Shown here one piece after another: positions 36,701-48,488 of a DNA stretch of 64,000 bases. The DNA comes from Tachypleus tridentatus (taxonomy: Eukaryota > Arthropoda > Merostomata > Xiphosura > Limulidae), in the NCBI RefSeq assembly GCF_004210375.1, contig NC_134825.1, forward strand, positions 1,426,001 to 1,490,000, written 5' to 3'. The notes beneath the pieces were generated by a model. That model was not told the DNA's origin, ran no database searches, and saw nothing but the letters and a program-made list of their open reading frames with translations. Both the position numbers and the translations under genes were made by a program. The first letter of the stretch is position 1. Each line of letters opens with the position of its first letter.

Positions 36701-39700
36701 TATTTTTCTGACTTTATTGATTGGTTAGTTCAGAAGACACTAATTGGTATGATTGCTTATCATTTGTAATCAGTTCTACTGATCAACCATCCAGCTGTAG
36801 TTATCTGTAAGTTAAGTAAAACCTTCATGAATCAGTGAATCTCAAAAAAATACTTGTAAAGTAAAATATTCAGAAGGTGTGATTATTGCCTATAATGGTG
36901 AAACTAATGAAGTTTTTGTTTGTATTTATTTTTATAAAACACCTCAAACTACAGTTATTATAAACATTCCAGAAGAAGACGTCTTTGGAGTATATGCAAA
37001 GTTACTGCTGAAGTATTTCATATCTGAAGGAATTGTTTGTGGTCATTCTGTTTTCTTGTCAGGAGGCGATGTTTCACCAACCCAGATCTTGCAGGTATCT
37101 ATATCTTTCCTGAAACCTGTGTTTTACAGATCAAAACTATTATTAATTGATTTGAAAACTAATGTTTACATTTTTACTATTTTATAGTATCAATCATACA
37201 TGGTCAGAAAATTTTAAGTAGTATTAACGTAGGATAAAAAAATATTAAAGTGATAGTTATGCAGGACCAGAATATTCCAAATAGATATAATGTAGTATCA
37301 AAACTAAAATAATAAATAGAACTGATTACAACCAACCTAACGATCATTGTTTTATGTTGTGCCATCAAAAATATATACAACACAACTGAACTTCATGATT
37401 TACCCAACAAGAAAGAAGACCCACCTTCTAAAAGAACTCAGGTTTTAAAGTTTAGAATATTTTCAAGTTATAGAAAACATTTTGGTGAATGATTTTTAAG
37501 TTTGCTGTTTGTAAATATGATGAAACTTGCATGCTTATCTTCTTGTGTTGCAAAAAACTGTATGCCATTTCTCTTGCCCTGGATCACACAGAAGCTAAGT
37601 AGTACTCAAATTGCATTATTTATACTGACTCGCTCAGTTCACTACTGGCCCTGGAATCACTTCAAGTTAGTTCAAACTCTGTTGTCACTGATATTCAAAA
37701 CCAACTGGCCCATTTCTTTTTAACATTTACTTTTATCCAGTTTTTCTGGATAACTGATAACATTAGTATTTAGAGGAACAAGCTTGCCAACATGACAGCT
37801 AATTCTTTCTACTTGGGCACTGTCGCTGCTGTACCTCTTCCATACATGGACTATGATCCTGTATTCAAGGCTTGGTCGGCTCTGTGCTAGTTGGCAATCG
37901 ACTTGGAGTGAGCAACGTGAAAGCAGGCTTTTCCAAATAAAACCCTCTATTGGCTGTTTTGCAACTGTAAGGATCGGAAAGAAGAAGCTTTTCTAACTAG
38001 ACTATGGTTTGGTCACAGTTTTTAACTCATTTTTTTTATGTGGGACTGATGCACCAATGTGTAGTCTGTGTGACACTCAGGTTACAATAAATCACATTTT
38101 ACTTTCTTGCCATCATTATGACTCAATGACAGCACCATTTTAAACGTGTTCTGTCCCACAGTTTGTCCACAACCTTTAAACAGTGTTATTGGCGATGGTG
38201 ACACTGTCCACCTTGGAAATGTTTTTAGTTTTTTGAAGGCCAATAATCTTTTTAATGCCATTTAAGTTGTTTTAATTTATACATTAGACTTTTTTTAATG
38301 TGATTCCATTTTAAGAATCATGGTCCATCTAGTTTGATTTCAAATTAGCAAATGGCTGTAACATCAAATAACTCAACCAGAACTGGAAAGGCCAGCTTCA
38401 GGTGACTTCCAATCCATGGAGTTCCTTTTTCCCACTTGGGAAACTCTGTCTCCAGTAACACACTGTTGTGCTTAGTTTTTTTATTTTTGCCATTTTCATA
38501 CCTGTAACCTTTCTTACCAATACTCTCTTCATCTCCTATGTGAAGCCATACATCACAATCCTTATAGTTTTTTAAGGAATTTATGATCAGTTTTTTTCAG
38601 AATATTAACAAATTGTCTCAATTTATTTGGTTCCTGTTTTGGAATCTTCTGGGACATGATACTTTCTCTACCAGTTGTCTTCCCCATATTTTTTTTTCCC
38701 TCATTATCTCTTTTGGGTTCATATCCTTCACTGTGAAGTCTTTGAGGTGTTTATACTACTTGGAAACTCAAGCTGAGGCTGCCAAATACTAGGCCTGCCT
38801 TTTTTTTTTGATTTTTTGTCTCTTACAGCCTTTTGAGTCCACTGCTGTTCCTTGAACCCATGTATTCTTCACTTATCTCTCCTTATAATTCTTATTCTTC
38901 AACTTCTCATTATCCTTCCTTTTTATCTGGGTTAGCTGGTCAAGTTTTCTCTATTGTTCCAGTCTGAGACTCGATACTTGATCCAGTTTTGAGTATTTTT
39001 CATTTCTCATTTCAGTCAGACTCAGACAATCGCTATTCATTTGCAGGACGTGGAATGGAGTATTTTGTTATTTCAATTCTTGCATCTCCTGTACAAGCTG
39101 GGTGAGAGGTTTTGCTCTTTTGGAGACATTCTTTTCTCTTCATGTAATGGACATGTGGAAACCCATAGGTTTAGTTGTAAAGTTTGACTTTACACCAATT
39201 TATTTAGATTTTGGTTTATGAGCAGAGCACACAAGCCACCAACCCAAGGATTTTTACATGTGGAATAATTAACTTGCCCAGAGACAACTAATTACAAATC
39301 AAGTACCTTCTTTATTTATATGCTGTTGAACAGCTTACTTATATTGAAACTCTCAAGGTCATTTTATTATAACACTACTTCTAAATCACTAAGTTATTCA
39401 TTTTAAAAGCCTAGATATTTGTTAAATATCTAAACACAGGCTTAATTGTTTTGACCAACCGTGTGACCTCTTTGTACTTGTATAAAGACTTTATGGAGTT
39501 TATGCCACTAACTTTTATTATAGTATGTATATCTTCACAAAATGATGGCCATTCAGTAAACATCATAAGTCTTTTTACACACAAAAAATCACATTTTTCA
39601 AAGTAATTTAAACAATCTGAAAAAAGATGTCTGTTAATATATCAAGTAATTGTCTTGAATATTTCATGTGCAACACAATTTTTCACGTTAAGATTTAAAA

Positions 39701-42700
39701 ATACTTCTCAAATATCTCGGATTTGATTTGTATAATCTCTAAAACCTCCTGAATACATTACAAATGTTTGTTTTCAATACAACTTTTATTTGGTATTTTC
39801 TCTACCCTAACTCTATACTGGACTGATCAGTTTGACTGACTTTTACAACAAACAAAACAAAATAAAGTAGCTCTAACTCATCCTTTTTTAATTTGAGAAT
39901 GACTTCAAATTGTATTATGAAACTATCAGCTCATCTTCACTATTCTCTTTGCTTAAAAGGTTGACCCTCAGGGCAGCAATAATTTTCCTATCAATTTTTG
40001 AGTGATTGGCTGTGGCTGATGTCACATGACCTGTCTGCCTCAGTGGAAACTGAAGCAAACTACCTGGCCTTCCTTTACTGCTGTCTCGGAACTTAATCCT
40101 GCTGTAATATCTAACCTATCGATAGACAACTGCATGGCTGCAATGATTGACTCTATTATCCAGGCAACTGCTCAGTGTGTTCCCAAAATACGTTTCCATG
40201 GTATCTTTCTTCATACTGGAATCCTGCTTGCCATGTGACACAATGCTCAAAAATGGGTCTGCAATACCTTTTGCAGGGATTCTGTACTTTCAAGCCACAT
40301 CATTTTTCAGTGGGCCCATGCACATGCTCAGCAGGTAAGACATCAAAACCAAAAGGTATCTTGGATTAAGCTCACAATCAGCATTTCTTCTTTCACTAGT
40401 TCTAAAGTCATATGGAATAAGAGTTGGAAGGTCGGTGGGCAGTAGACTTCTGTACCCCCTATGATCTTGGTTTGCGATTTCCAAAAAGTTGCTGATCCAC
40501 AGAGCATCACCAGTATTCTCAGAGAAAGCTTTTGCCAGGCATCTAGTATTTCTGTTTTATCCACCGCCTTCTTGGCCATCGAGATTTGGGCAGAGCAATA
40601 GTCTCTTTCATTTTAGGCTGATCATCTCAATGACTATAATTGCCCCTTTACACTGGTGGAACTCAAGCTTTCTCTTCATCGGTCTGGCAGTATATTAGTG
40701 AGACATAATGATATTTGCTATGAGATGCTGCCTCATCTCTCTCCTGCCTCTCTTGCTATTCTTCTAGTTGTTTTTAAGCAGACATGGCAGTAGAATACTT
40801 TTCCTGATGCTTGGAACCAGGCTATTGTTCTCTCTTCTACTAAGCCTGCGAAGGATCCCAAGATTCTTTCAAACTACTGTCCAATTGCCTTGATGAGCTA
40901 CTCTATAAGATTTTAGAGGGTGATTAATGCTCATCTTGTTTGGTTACTTGAATCAAACAACCTCCTCTCACCCACCTAATGTAGGATCCGATGACAGCTC
41001 TCCACTGTGGACCACCTGATTCAACTTGAAACGTCAATTATGGAAGTCTTTTATCAAGCAACAACATGTTTCTGTATTTTTTTTTTTTTTTTAACTTGAA
41101 AAAGCTTGTGATGCCACATGAAAGTATGGCATCCTGCAAAACCTCCACTCATACAGATTGCGTGGTTATTTGCCCAATTTTATTAAACATTTTTTTAATG
41201 GACTGGAAATTCCAAGTTTATGTATGCAAAAACGGCTCGTTTGGATTGAGAAAATATTTTACATAGAAGAGCGAACAACGTTTCGAGCTTCTTCAGTCAT
41301 CGTCAGGTTCACAAAGTTTATGTGTTTCACACTTTCCCTGCAGAAACTTGGAGTCTCTCAGGGCTATGTCTTAAGTGTTGCACTTTTCATTATAAATATT
41401 AATGCCATTACTGAACAACTCCCTCCTATAGTTGCAAATGGATTCTATATCAACGACTTCCACATCTTGTGTCAGTTATTAAGCATGGTGTTTATTGATT
41501 GGCAGCTGCAGAGTGCCCTCAGTCATTTACTGAAGTGGACCACAGCAAACAGTTTTGTTTTGTCTCTCCAAAACAGTTTGCATGCACTTTTGCCACCAAC
41601 AGGGTATTCATCCTCATCCAATGCTCCAATTCAAGTTGTGCTCCTTGTGATACCCAAGGCAAAATTCTTGGGGCTTCTATTTGACTGTAAGCTGACCTTC
41701 ATTCCACACGTCAAACAGCTATGCATCAGGTGTACAAGAACACTGAACATCCTCTGTATTCTCTCTTCTGTCCCTACACCTTTGCCATTTGCAACAATCT
41801 TTACTGTATTCTTCGACACTTCGCTCCTTACCAAACCATCCCACTTGGGGATGTGTTTTCCCTCCTCAGTGGGCCTTACTTTTTCAAAACAGACTATCTG
41901 CCATTGCTCCTTTTGGCCTCCACATCCAGGTGCAATTGGATGAATTGAGTCTGTCCTTGGATAACATTGCAGAATCCACTGGTCAGCCCCCCCCCCATGG
42001 CTTATTACAGCCCCAAATGTGACCTTTGTTTAAGTCATCTGAAAAAGCAGATACTCCTGAATAAAAGTACTGTCTTTTATTTACTGAACATCTTTCGAAC
42101 AAACTTTCTATTCCAATTTATACGGATGGTTCAAAATCAGGTGACTCTGTGGGCTCTGCCATGGTTTGTTACAGTTTGGTGGTTGCATGCAGAATCCCCT
42201 CTACAGCTTCTGTGTTCACTGCTGAACTGTATGCCATATCTCTTGCCCTGGATCATATTGAAGCTGAGCAGTACTCCAACTGCACTATTTATACTGACTC
42301 CCTTAATTCTCTGCTGGCCTTGGAATCACTTCACATTGGCTCACACCCTGTTCTTGCTGATATTCAACACCAACTGGCCCATTTCTCATTAACATCTACT
42401 TCTATCCAGTTTTTCTGGATACCAGGCCATGTTGGTATTTGCAGGAATGCGCTTGCAGACAAGGGAGCTAAATATATCTGCTCTGGCACTATCACCACTG
42501 TGCCTATTCCGTACATGGACTATGGTCCTGTATTCAAGGCTCGGCTCTGTACCAGCTGGCAGTCCACTTGGACTGAGCAATGCGACAACAAGCTTTTTCA
42601 AATAAAACCCTGTATTGGGCTTTCTAGCTTCTGTAAGGTTTGGAAGGAGGAAGTTGTTCTAACTAGACTACGCATTGGTCACAGTTTTTTAACTCATCAT

Positions 42701-45700
42701 TTTCTTTTATCTGGGACTGATGCATCGGTGTGTAGTTTGTGTAACACTCAGATCACAATAAGCCATATTTTACTTTCTTGCCGTTGTTATGAATCTCAAC
42801 GACGGCACTATTTTAAACATGTTCTGTCCCAGGGTTTGTCCGTAACATTGGACAGTATCATTGGTGATGGTGACACTGTCCACCTTGATAAAGTTTTTAG
42901 TTTTCTAATGGCCATTAACCTTTTTAATCTCATTTAAGTGTTTGAAAAGGGAACCATAATTAAAAAGATGTAATGAATAAATATCAGAGTCTCAATCTCT
43001 CTAGTTCAATTTGACATTAGAAAATGGTCAGAACATTATATAACTCTACACCAAGACTGGAAAGGCCAAATTCAGGTGACTAACACTGCTGTTTGAACTA
43101 CCCGTTAGTCGTTCTGGTGAGTTGTTGTTATTACAATTTTGCTGCATGTCTTTTAACACTTTTATTACTTTACCTTTTGGTACTGGCCATAATGACAAAT
43201 AACCAGGAACCAGGACTGGAAAGACCAACTTCAGGTGACTGGCGGTGGTTCTTGTACTTACCTCTTAGTCTTCCTGGCAGGTTATGATCATTACCATTAT
43301 GCTACAGAAAGTCCTTTACAACTTTGTAGACTTGATATCAACATTGGTTTTATGCCATTTTCTGTTTTTAATTGCTGTTTTGTTTTTACCTTTGTTTCCT
43401 TTTACAAATTTTACTACTTTTACTTTACTTTTACCTTTTTACAGGACATTTGGCTAATTTTTATTATGATTTTGCTATATATCTTTTAACACTTTTCTTA
43501 TTTTACCTTTTGATAATGGCTGTTAGGCCAACATAACCCAGAACCTGGACTGGAAAGGCCAACTTCAAGTGACTGACGGTGGTTCTTGTACTTACCTGTT
43601 AGTCTTCCTGGGGGGTTATGATCATTACCATTTTGCTAGAGAAAGTCCTTTACAACTTCTCTTGCTCTGCTTTCTCTCTTAACATTGTAGACTAGGTGTC
43701 AACATTTGGTTTTATGCTTTTTCTGTTTTTCAATTATGTTTTGTTTTACCTTCATTTCCTTTTAGGTATTTTACTACATTTAATTTATTTTTACCTTTTT
43801 ACTAGACGTTTGGTTCAGATAGCCAAGCTGCTTTGTGCTATAAAACACTAAATCAATCAATCCTCTCTTCTGTCTCTTGGGTAACAGATCGATTTTCTAT
43901 TCTAAAGATCTATCGTGCCCTCATTTGATTGAAACTGGATCATGGGTGTATGGTCTATGGCTCTGCCAGGATCTCAGCCTGGAAGATGTTTGACCCCATT
44001 TTACCAACTGGGGCTTCAGCTCTGCATCAAGGCTTTTCTCATTTCTTCAGTCCAGAGTTCAAACACTGATTCTCATGAACCTTCTCTACACTTTTGCTGT
44101 TTGCAACTTTCTTTTCTGTGTATTTCAAAACTTTTAATCCTTACCACAGCATCCCACCTGTTGTTGTTGTTTTTCTTTGTCAGTGGGCCATGCTTTTTTG
44201 GAATAGATAGTCTGCTATTGTTCCTTCTGGGCTCAGCTGGCTGAATTGAGTCTGTCCTTTGATGACATTGCTGTCTCCACTGGTCAACCAATCCCACTGT
44301 GGCTTATTACCATCTCCAAGTGTGATTTTTTTTTTTATTATTATTATTAATATCAGGAGGAAAGATATTCCTGATTGAAAGTACTGTCTTCTAATTGCCA
44401 AATGTCGTTTAAACCATCCTTCCATTCTCTTTTTTATAGACTTTTTGAAATTTGGTGACTCTGTAGGCTTTGCCATGGTTTATTGTGGTTGCACACGGGA
44501 ACCTCTCTACAGTTTTTGTGTTCATTGCCAAATTGTATGTCATTTCTCTTGCCATGGATCATGTAGAAACTATGTAGTAAATGAGTTGTACTATTTATAT
44601 TTACTTGCCTTGCAATAGCTTCACATTAGTTCTGACCTTATTTTCATCAACTGACCCATTTCTCTTTATTATCTACTTTTGTCCAGTTTTACTGGCTGCC
44701 AGGTCACATTGGTATTCACAGGGACAAGCTTGTTGACATTTCAGTTAAGTCTGACTACTCTTGTTGTCCCATATGTAGACTATGGTCCTGTGATCAAGGC
44801 TTGGCTCCACACCACTTGGCAGTTGACTTGGAAAGAGAAACATCATAACAAGCTATTCCAGGTCAAACCTTTTGTTGCTTTTTGGACATCTTGTTGCAAT
44901 CAAGATTGAAAGGAGGAAGTTGTCCTAACTAGGCTACTTGTTAGTTATAGTTTATTAACTCAGTTTTCTTTTAATTGGTACTAACGTACCAATAGACCAC
45001 ATTTTACTACTAAACATGACAGAAGCACCATCACTTCATTTAGTAGACATAAAGCAATCATCAGCACTTGATTTTCTGCACATACTAGAACCATTGTTTC
45101 TTGATCTATTAGACATGATAAATCATACTTATCATGATCTACATAATTGCTTAAATCTTGATCACCTAATCTTTGCTCCACATTTTGTAGCCATGTCAGA
45201 AGGAATTTCACCAAATTTCCTTTTCCTGCTTTCAGCCGTGAACTATTTGAAGGATCATCTAATATTTGCTCCTTTTTGTCATGTGTCTTAACATAATTGT
45301 TTGTTTTATTCAGTAGAAGGTCATATTTTATCCTAAGTGTCTTTTCAATGAGGCACACAAGGAGTAACAAATGTTTCCAAAGAGGTATTCATTAGAAATG
45401 TTAACAAACTAAATAATGTTTTATACATTCTTTTAAACATAATCTAAATTCTGTTCAGAAATTTTATTGTATTTTCTTTGGTTTGAGAAGAGAATTAATG
45501 ACGGGATTATACGTCACATATAAATGTTTAAAGCAGCTCCTAACAAACATTGTTACCTCTTGAAATTTAGAGTTTTGTGTTCACAGGGGCTTCCTGCACC
45601 CATCTCTGACAATTTAGCTCACAGGAAACCTGAAGCAGAATCAAGAGAGGTTGCTGCAGAATTAATGAAGATAGCATGGAGATACTCGGATCTACCAGTT

Positions 45701-48454
45701 GTTCAAGTATAAATTATCTGTTCCTTAAATTAGCCCTTAGGAAATAGTTGTATAAATATTTATGTTTGTCTGTGCATTTCTTCAAATCTATAGTTGATAT
45801 AAAGCACTTAGTAAATGAATATATCTTCCTAAAGTAAGTTTTGTTAAATTATTTTATTGATTGTTCATGAAACTCTCTTATTCATTTCTTCAAATCTATA
45901 GTTGATATAAAGCACTTAGTAAATGAATATATCTTCCTAAAGTAAGTTTTGTTAAATTATTTTATTGATTGTTCATGAAACTCTCTTATTCATTTCTTCA
46001 AATCTATAGTTGATATAAAGCACTTAGTAAATGAATATATCTTCCTAAAGTAAGTTTTGTTAAATTATTTTATTGATTGTTCATGAAACTCTCTTATTCT
46101 CATAAATCAGTTACATCTCACTTAAGCTTCTTCACTAAAGTTTTTTACAGAACATATTCAAAGTATTACAAAATGATTTGCTTACAAAAGTTAATAGTGA
46201 TAGAAATATTGTATTACAACCCTGATTACAGAAGGTGTTAACTTAAACCAGTAAACAGTGATACAAGTACTATATTACAACCCTGATTGCTGAAAGTGTT
46301 AACTTAAACCAGTAAACAGTGATACAAGTACTGTATTAAACCCTGATTTACAGTTCCCTAGGAGAGTCATATCACTTCTATAGATAACTGATATACAGTT
46401 TTCAGTTAATCTGTGTCATGTTGCTTAGTATAATATAGCTTTTGGTTTGTATTTATAATAAACATATTGTTTATAGATGCTATAACATTCTTTGCTGCTA
46501 TATTTTGTTCAGCCTGCACCTGTTGTCCACCAGTTTGGACATTACTATGATGTCAGCCTGGTCATGGACAGTAAATTAATTCAGCAATGTGACATAGAAA
46601 CCTGTGATATTTGTGAGAGAAGCACAGATTCTTCTGAGCAGTTGAATGGTACACTTCTTCCCTGGTCATATCAAATGGTTCTCAACAGAATTTGGAGAAA
46701 ACTGAAGAAGGGAAATTTTCTGACATCATCAAATCCAGATGAACCAAACATTCTGAGAATAAACATTCACTCTCTTGGATCACCCTTATGGAGGACTAAT
46801 GGTGGTTCAGAAAGATCCAGTTCTTTAGATAGTCCTATGTTTAAGTTTCTGCATCTTCTGCGGGCTCTTTTGAGGTCAGCATATGCAGTGTGTGTGGTTA
46901 CTGTACCATCACATCTTATTCAGGTTTGTAAAAGTAACTTAAGGGCGAGGTTTAAACTATTGTTAACAGTGGAGCATTTTATTCTGATCTCTACAAATTT
47001 TGTTTTATGATGCTGACCTCACCTAGTTACAAGCGAGGGTTTATCTTGAAAATCGATGCATTCTAATCACCATAAGTTCTTGAATAAATACAGTTCAAAA
47101 ATTGTTTTTGAAGTACACAATGAAAAATATTTATTTAAAGATAATCAACAGTATCCAGTGCACACCCTTTACCAATGCTTCAGTTTATTATCTTCTCATT
47201 TAGAAGCATAAATAAATACGATAATCTAATGGTAAGTGTCCAACAAGACATTTAAAGATCTCGTTTCCTTACTATGTGTACACTTAGTAAGACTGGTATA
47301 GAAAATTAGCTGAATTATATACTATAGAAATTTATTTAAACTACATACTGTAGAAAATTATTGTCTGAAAGATGTGGTAAACCAGGAACATGCACTGTTT
47401 TATAAATTCAGATAAACTGTAAACATATACCTAGAAAAGATGCCAAACTTTGAACGAGTACTGGCTATAATATGCAATAAACCATGAATGTGTAAATAGC
47501 TAAAATATATGATAAACCATAAATATATGAGACCTAGAAGATGAGACAAACTGCAATTATATATTGGCTAGTGTGTGAAACAACCTATGAACATATACTT
47601 TTCCAGAATGTGAAGTAATCCCTCATTATAAAGAAATGGCTATAAGGTATGTTAAAATATTACCTTGAAGAGTTGGATGGAAAGGTTAAGATGTCAACGT
47701 AAACAATTGGATAGAAAAGTTGTTAAAACATCAATTAAAATAATTGAATAGTAAGGTTGTTAAAACATCACTATGAAATAATCAGTGAACTTAAATTAAT
47801 TGGTTTGGTTTGAATTTCATGCAAAACTTCACTAAGTCTGTATGCAGCAGTATTACACTGATTTAGCAGTGTAATACTAGAGGGAAGGCAGTTAGTCGTC
47901 ACCATCCACTGTCAACTGTTGGGCTACTCTTTTACCAATAAATAGTGGGATTGACTGTAATATTATAATACTCCCGTGGTTGAAATGGCAAGTGTGTTTG
48001 GTGCTACAGGGATTCCAACCCTCAGATTATGAGTCGAATGCCTTTACCGCCTGGCCATGCTGGGCGCTTCAGTTGAAACATCAACTTAGTATACTCAATG
48101 ATTTAATGTCCATTAGTAATTTATATTTCATTCAAACCTTCTTTAATTTATTTAGATGATTTAGATATTCAGAGCATTCAACTTGTAAAGAAAAAGTTTG
48201 AGATTAAAATATTTGATAAAAAGAAATTAATGTCGGATATTTTATTTACCCTTAGGATTGTGGTTCAGTGAGGAGGTAGTAATCTTGCAAAATAAATTTT
48301 AGGTATTAATATTTTGTTTTTCTCATCTATTTTACCAGTAAATTAACTTTAAGCTGATTTTAATGAGAGCAGTCTTTTATGAATAAATACATTAGATTAC
48401 TAAAATTTTCTTTACTCATTTTCCTTAAACTTCATGTTTTTTTCTCAATGTCTC

Positions 48455-48488
<34 letters not shown>

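Larger units (their letters stand above)
39931..43862 (+). mobile_element. LINE copy D: linker to 3' tail, best-preserved RNase H end
   Basis: Begins near the end of the endonuclease region and runs through the linker, reverse transcriptase (about 41100-41750: [39 protein letters not shown]), RNase H and C-terminal finger. The 3' UTR ends in aaacactaaatcaatcaatc. The 3' UTR carries three related segments with ggactggaaaggccaacttc at about 43055, 43213 and 43550. The reverse transcriptase is interrupted by a 90-bp insertion at 41224-41313. Several frameshifts make it inactive. Confidence 0.9.

Noticed and set aside
44981..45370. 129-residue minus-strand gene
   Set aside because: No recognisable domain, no splice context, and the region has internal near-repeats; it was left as unassigned intron.
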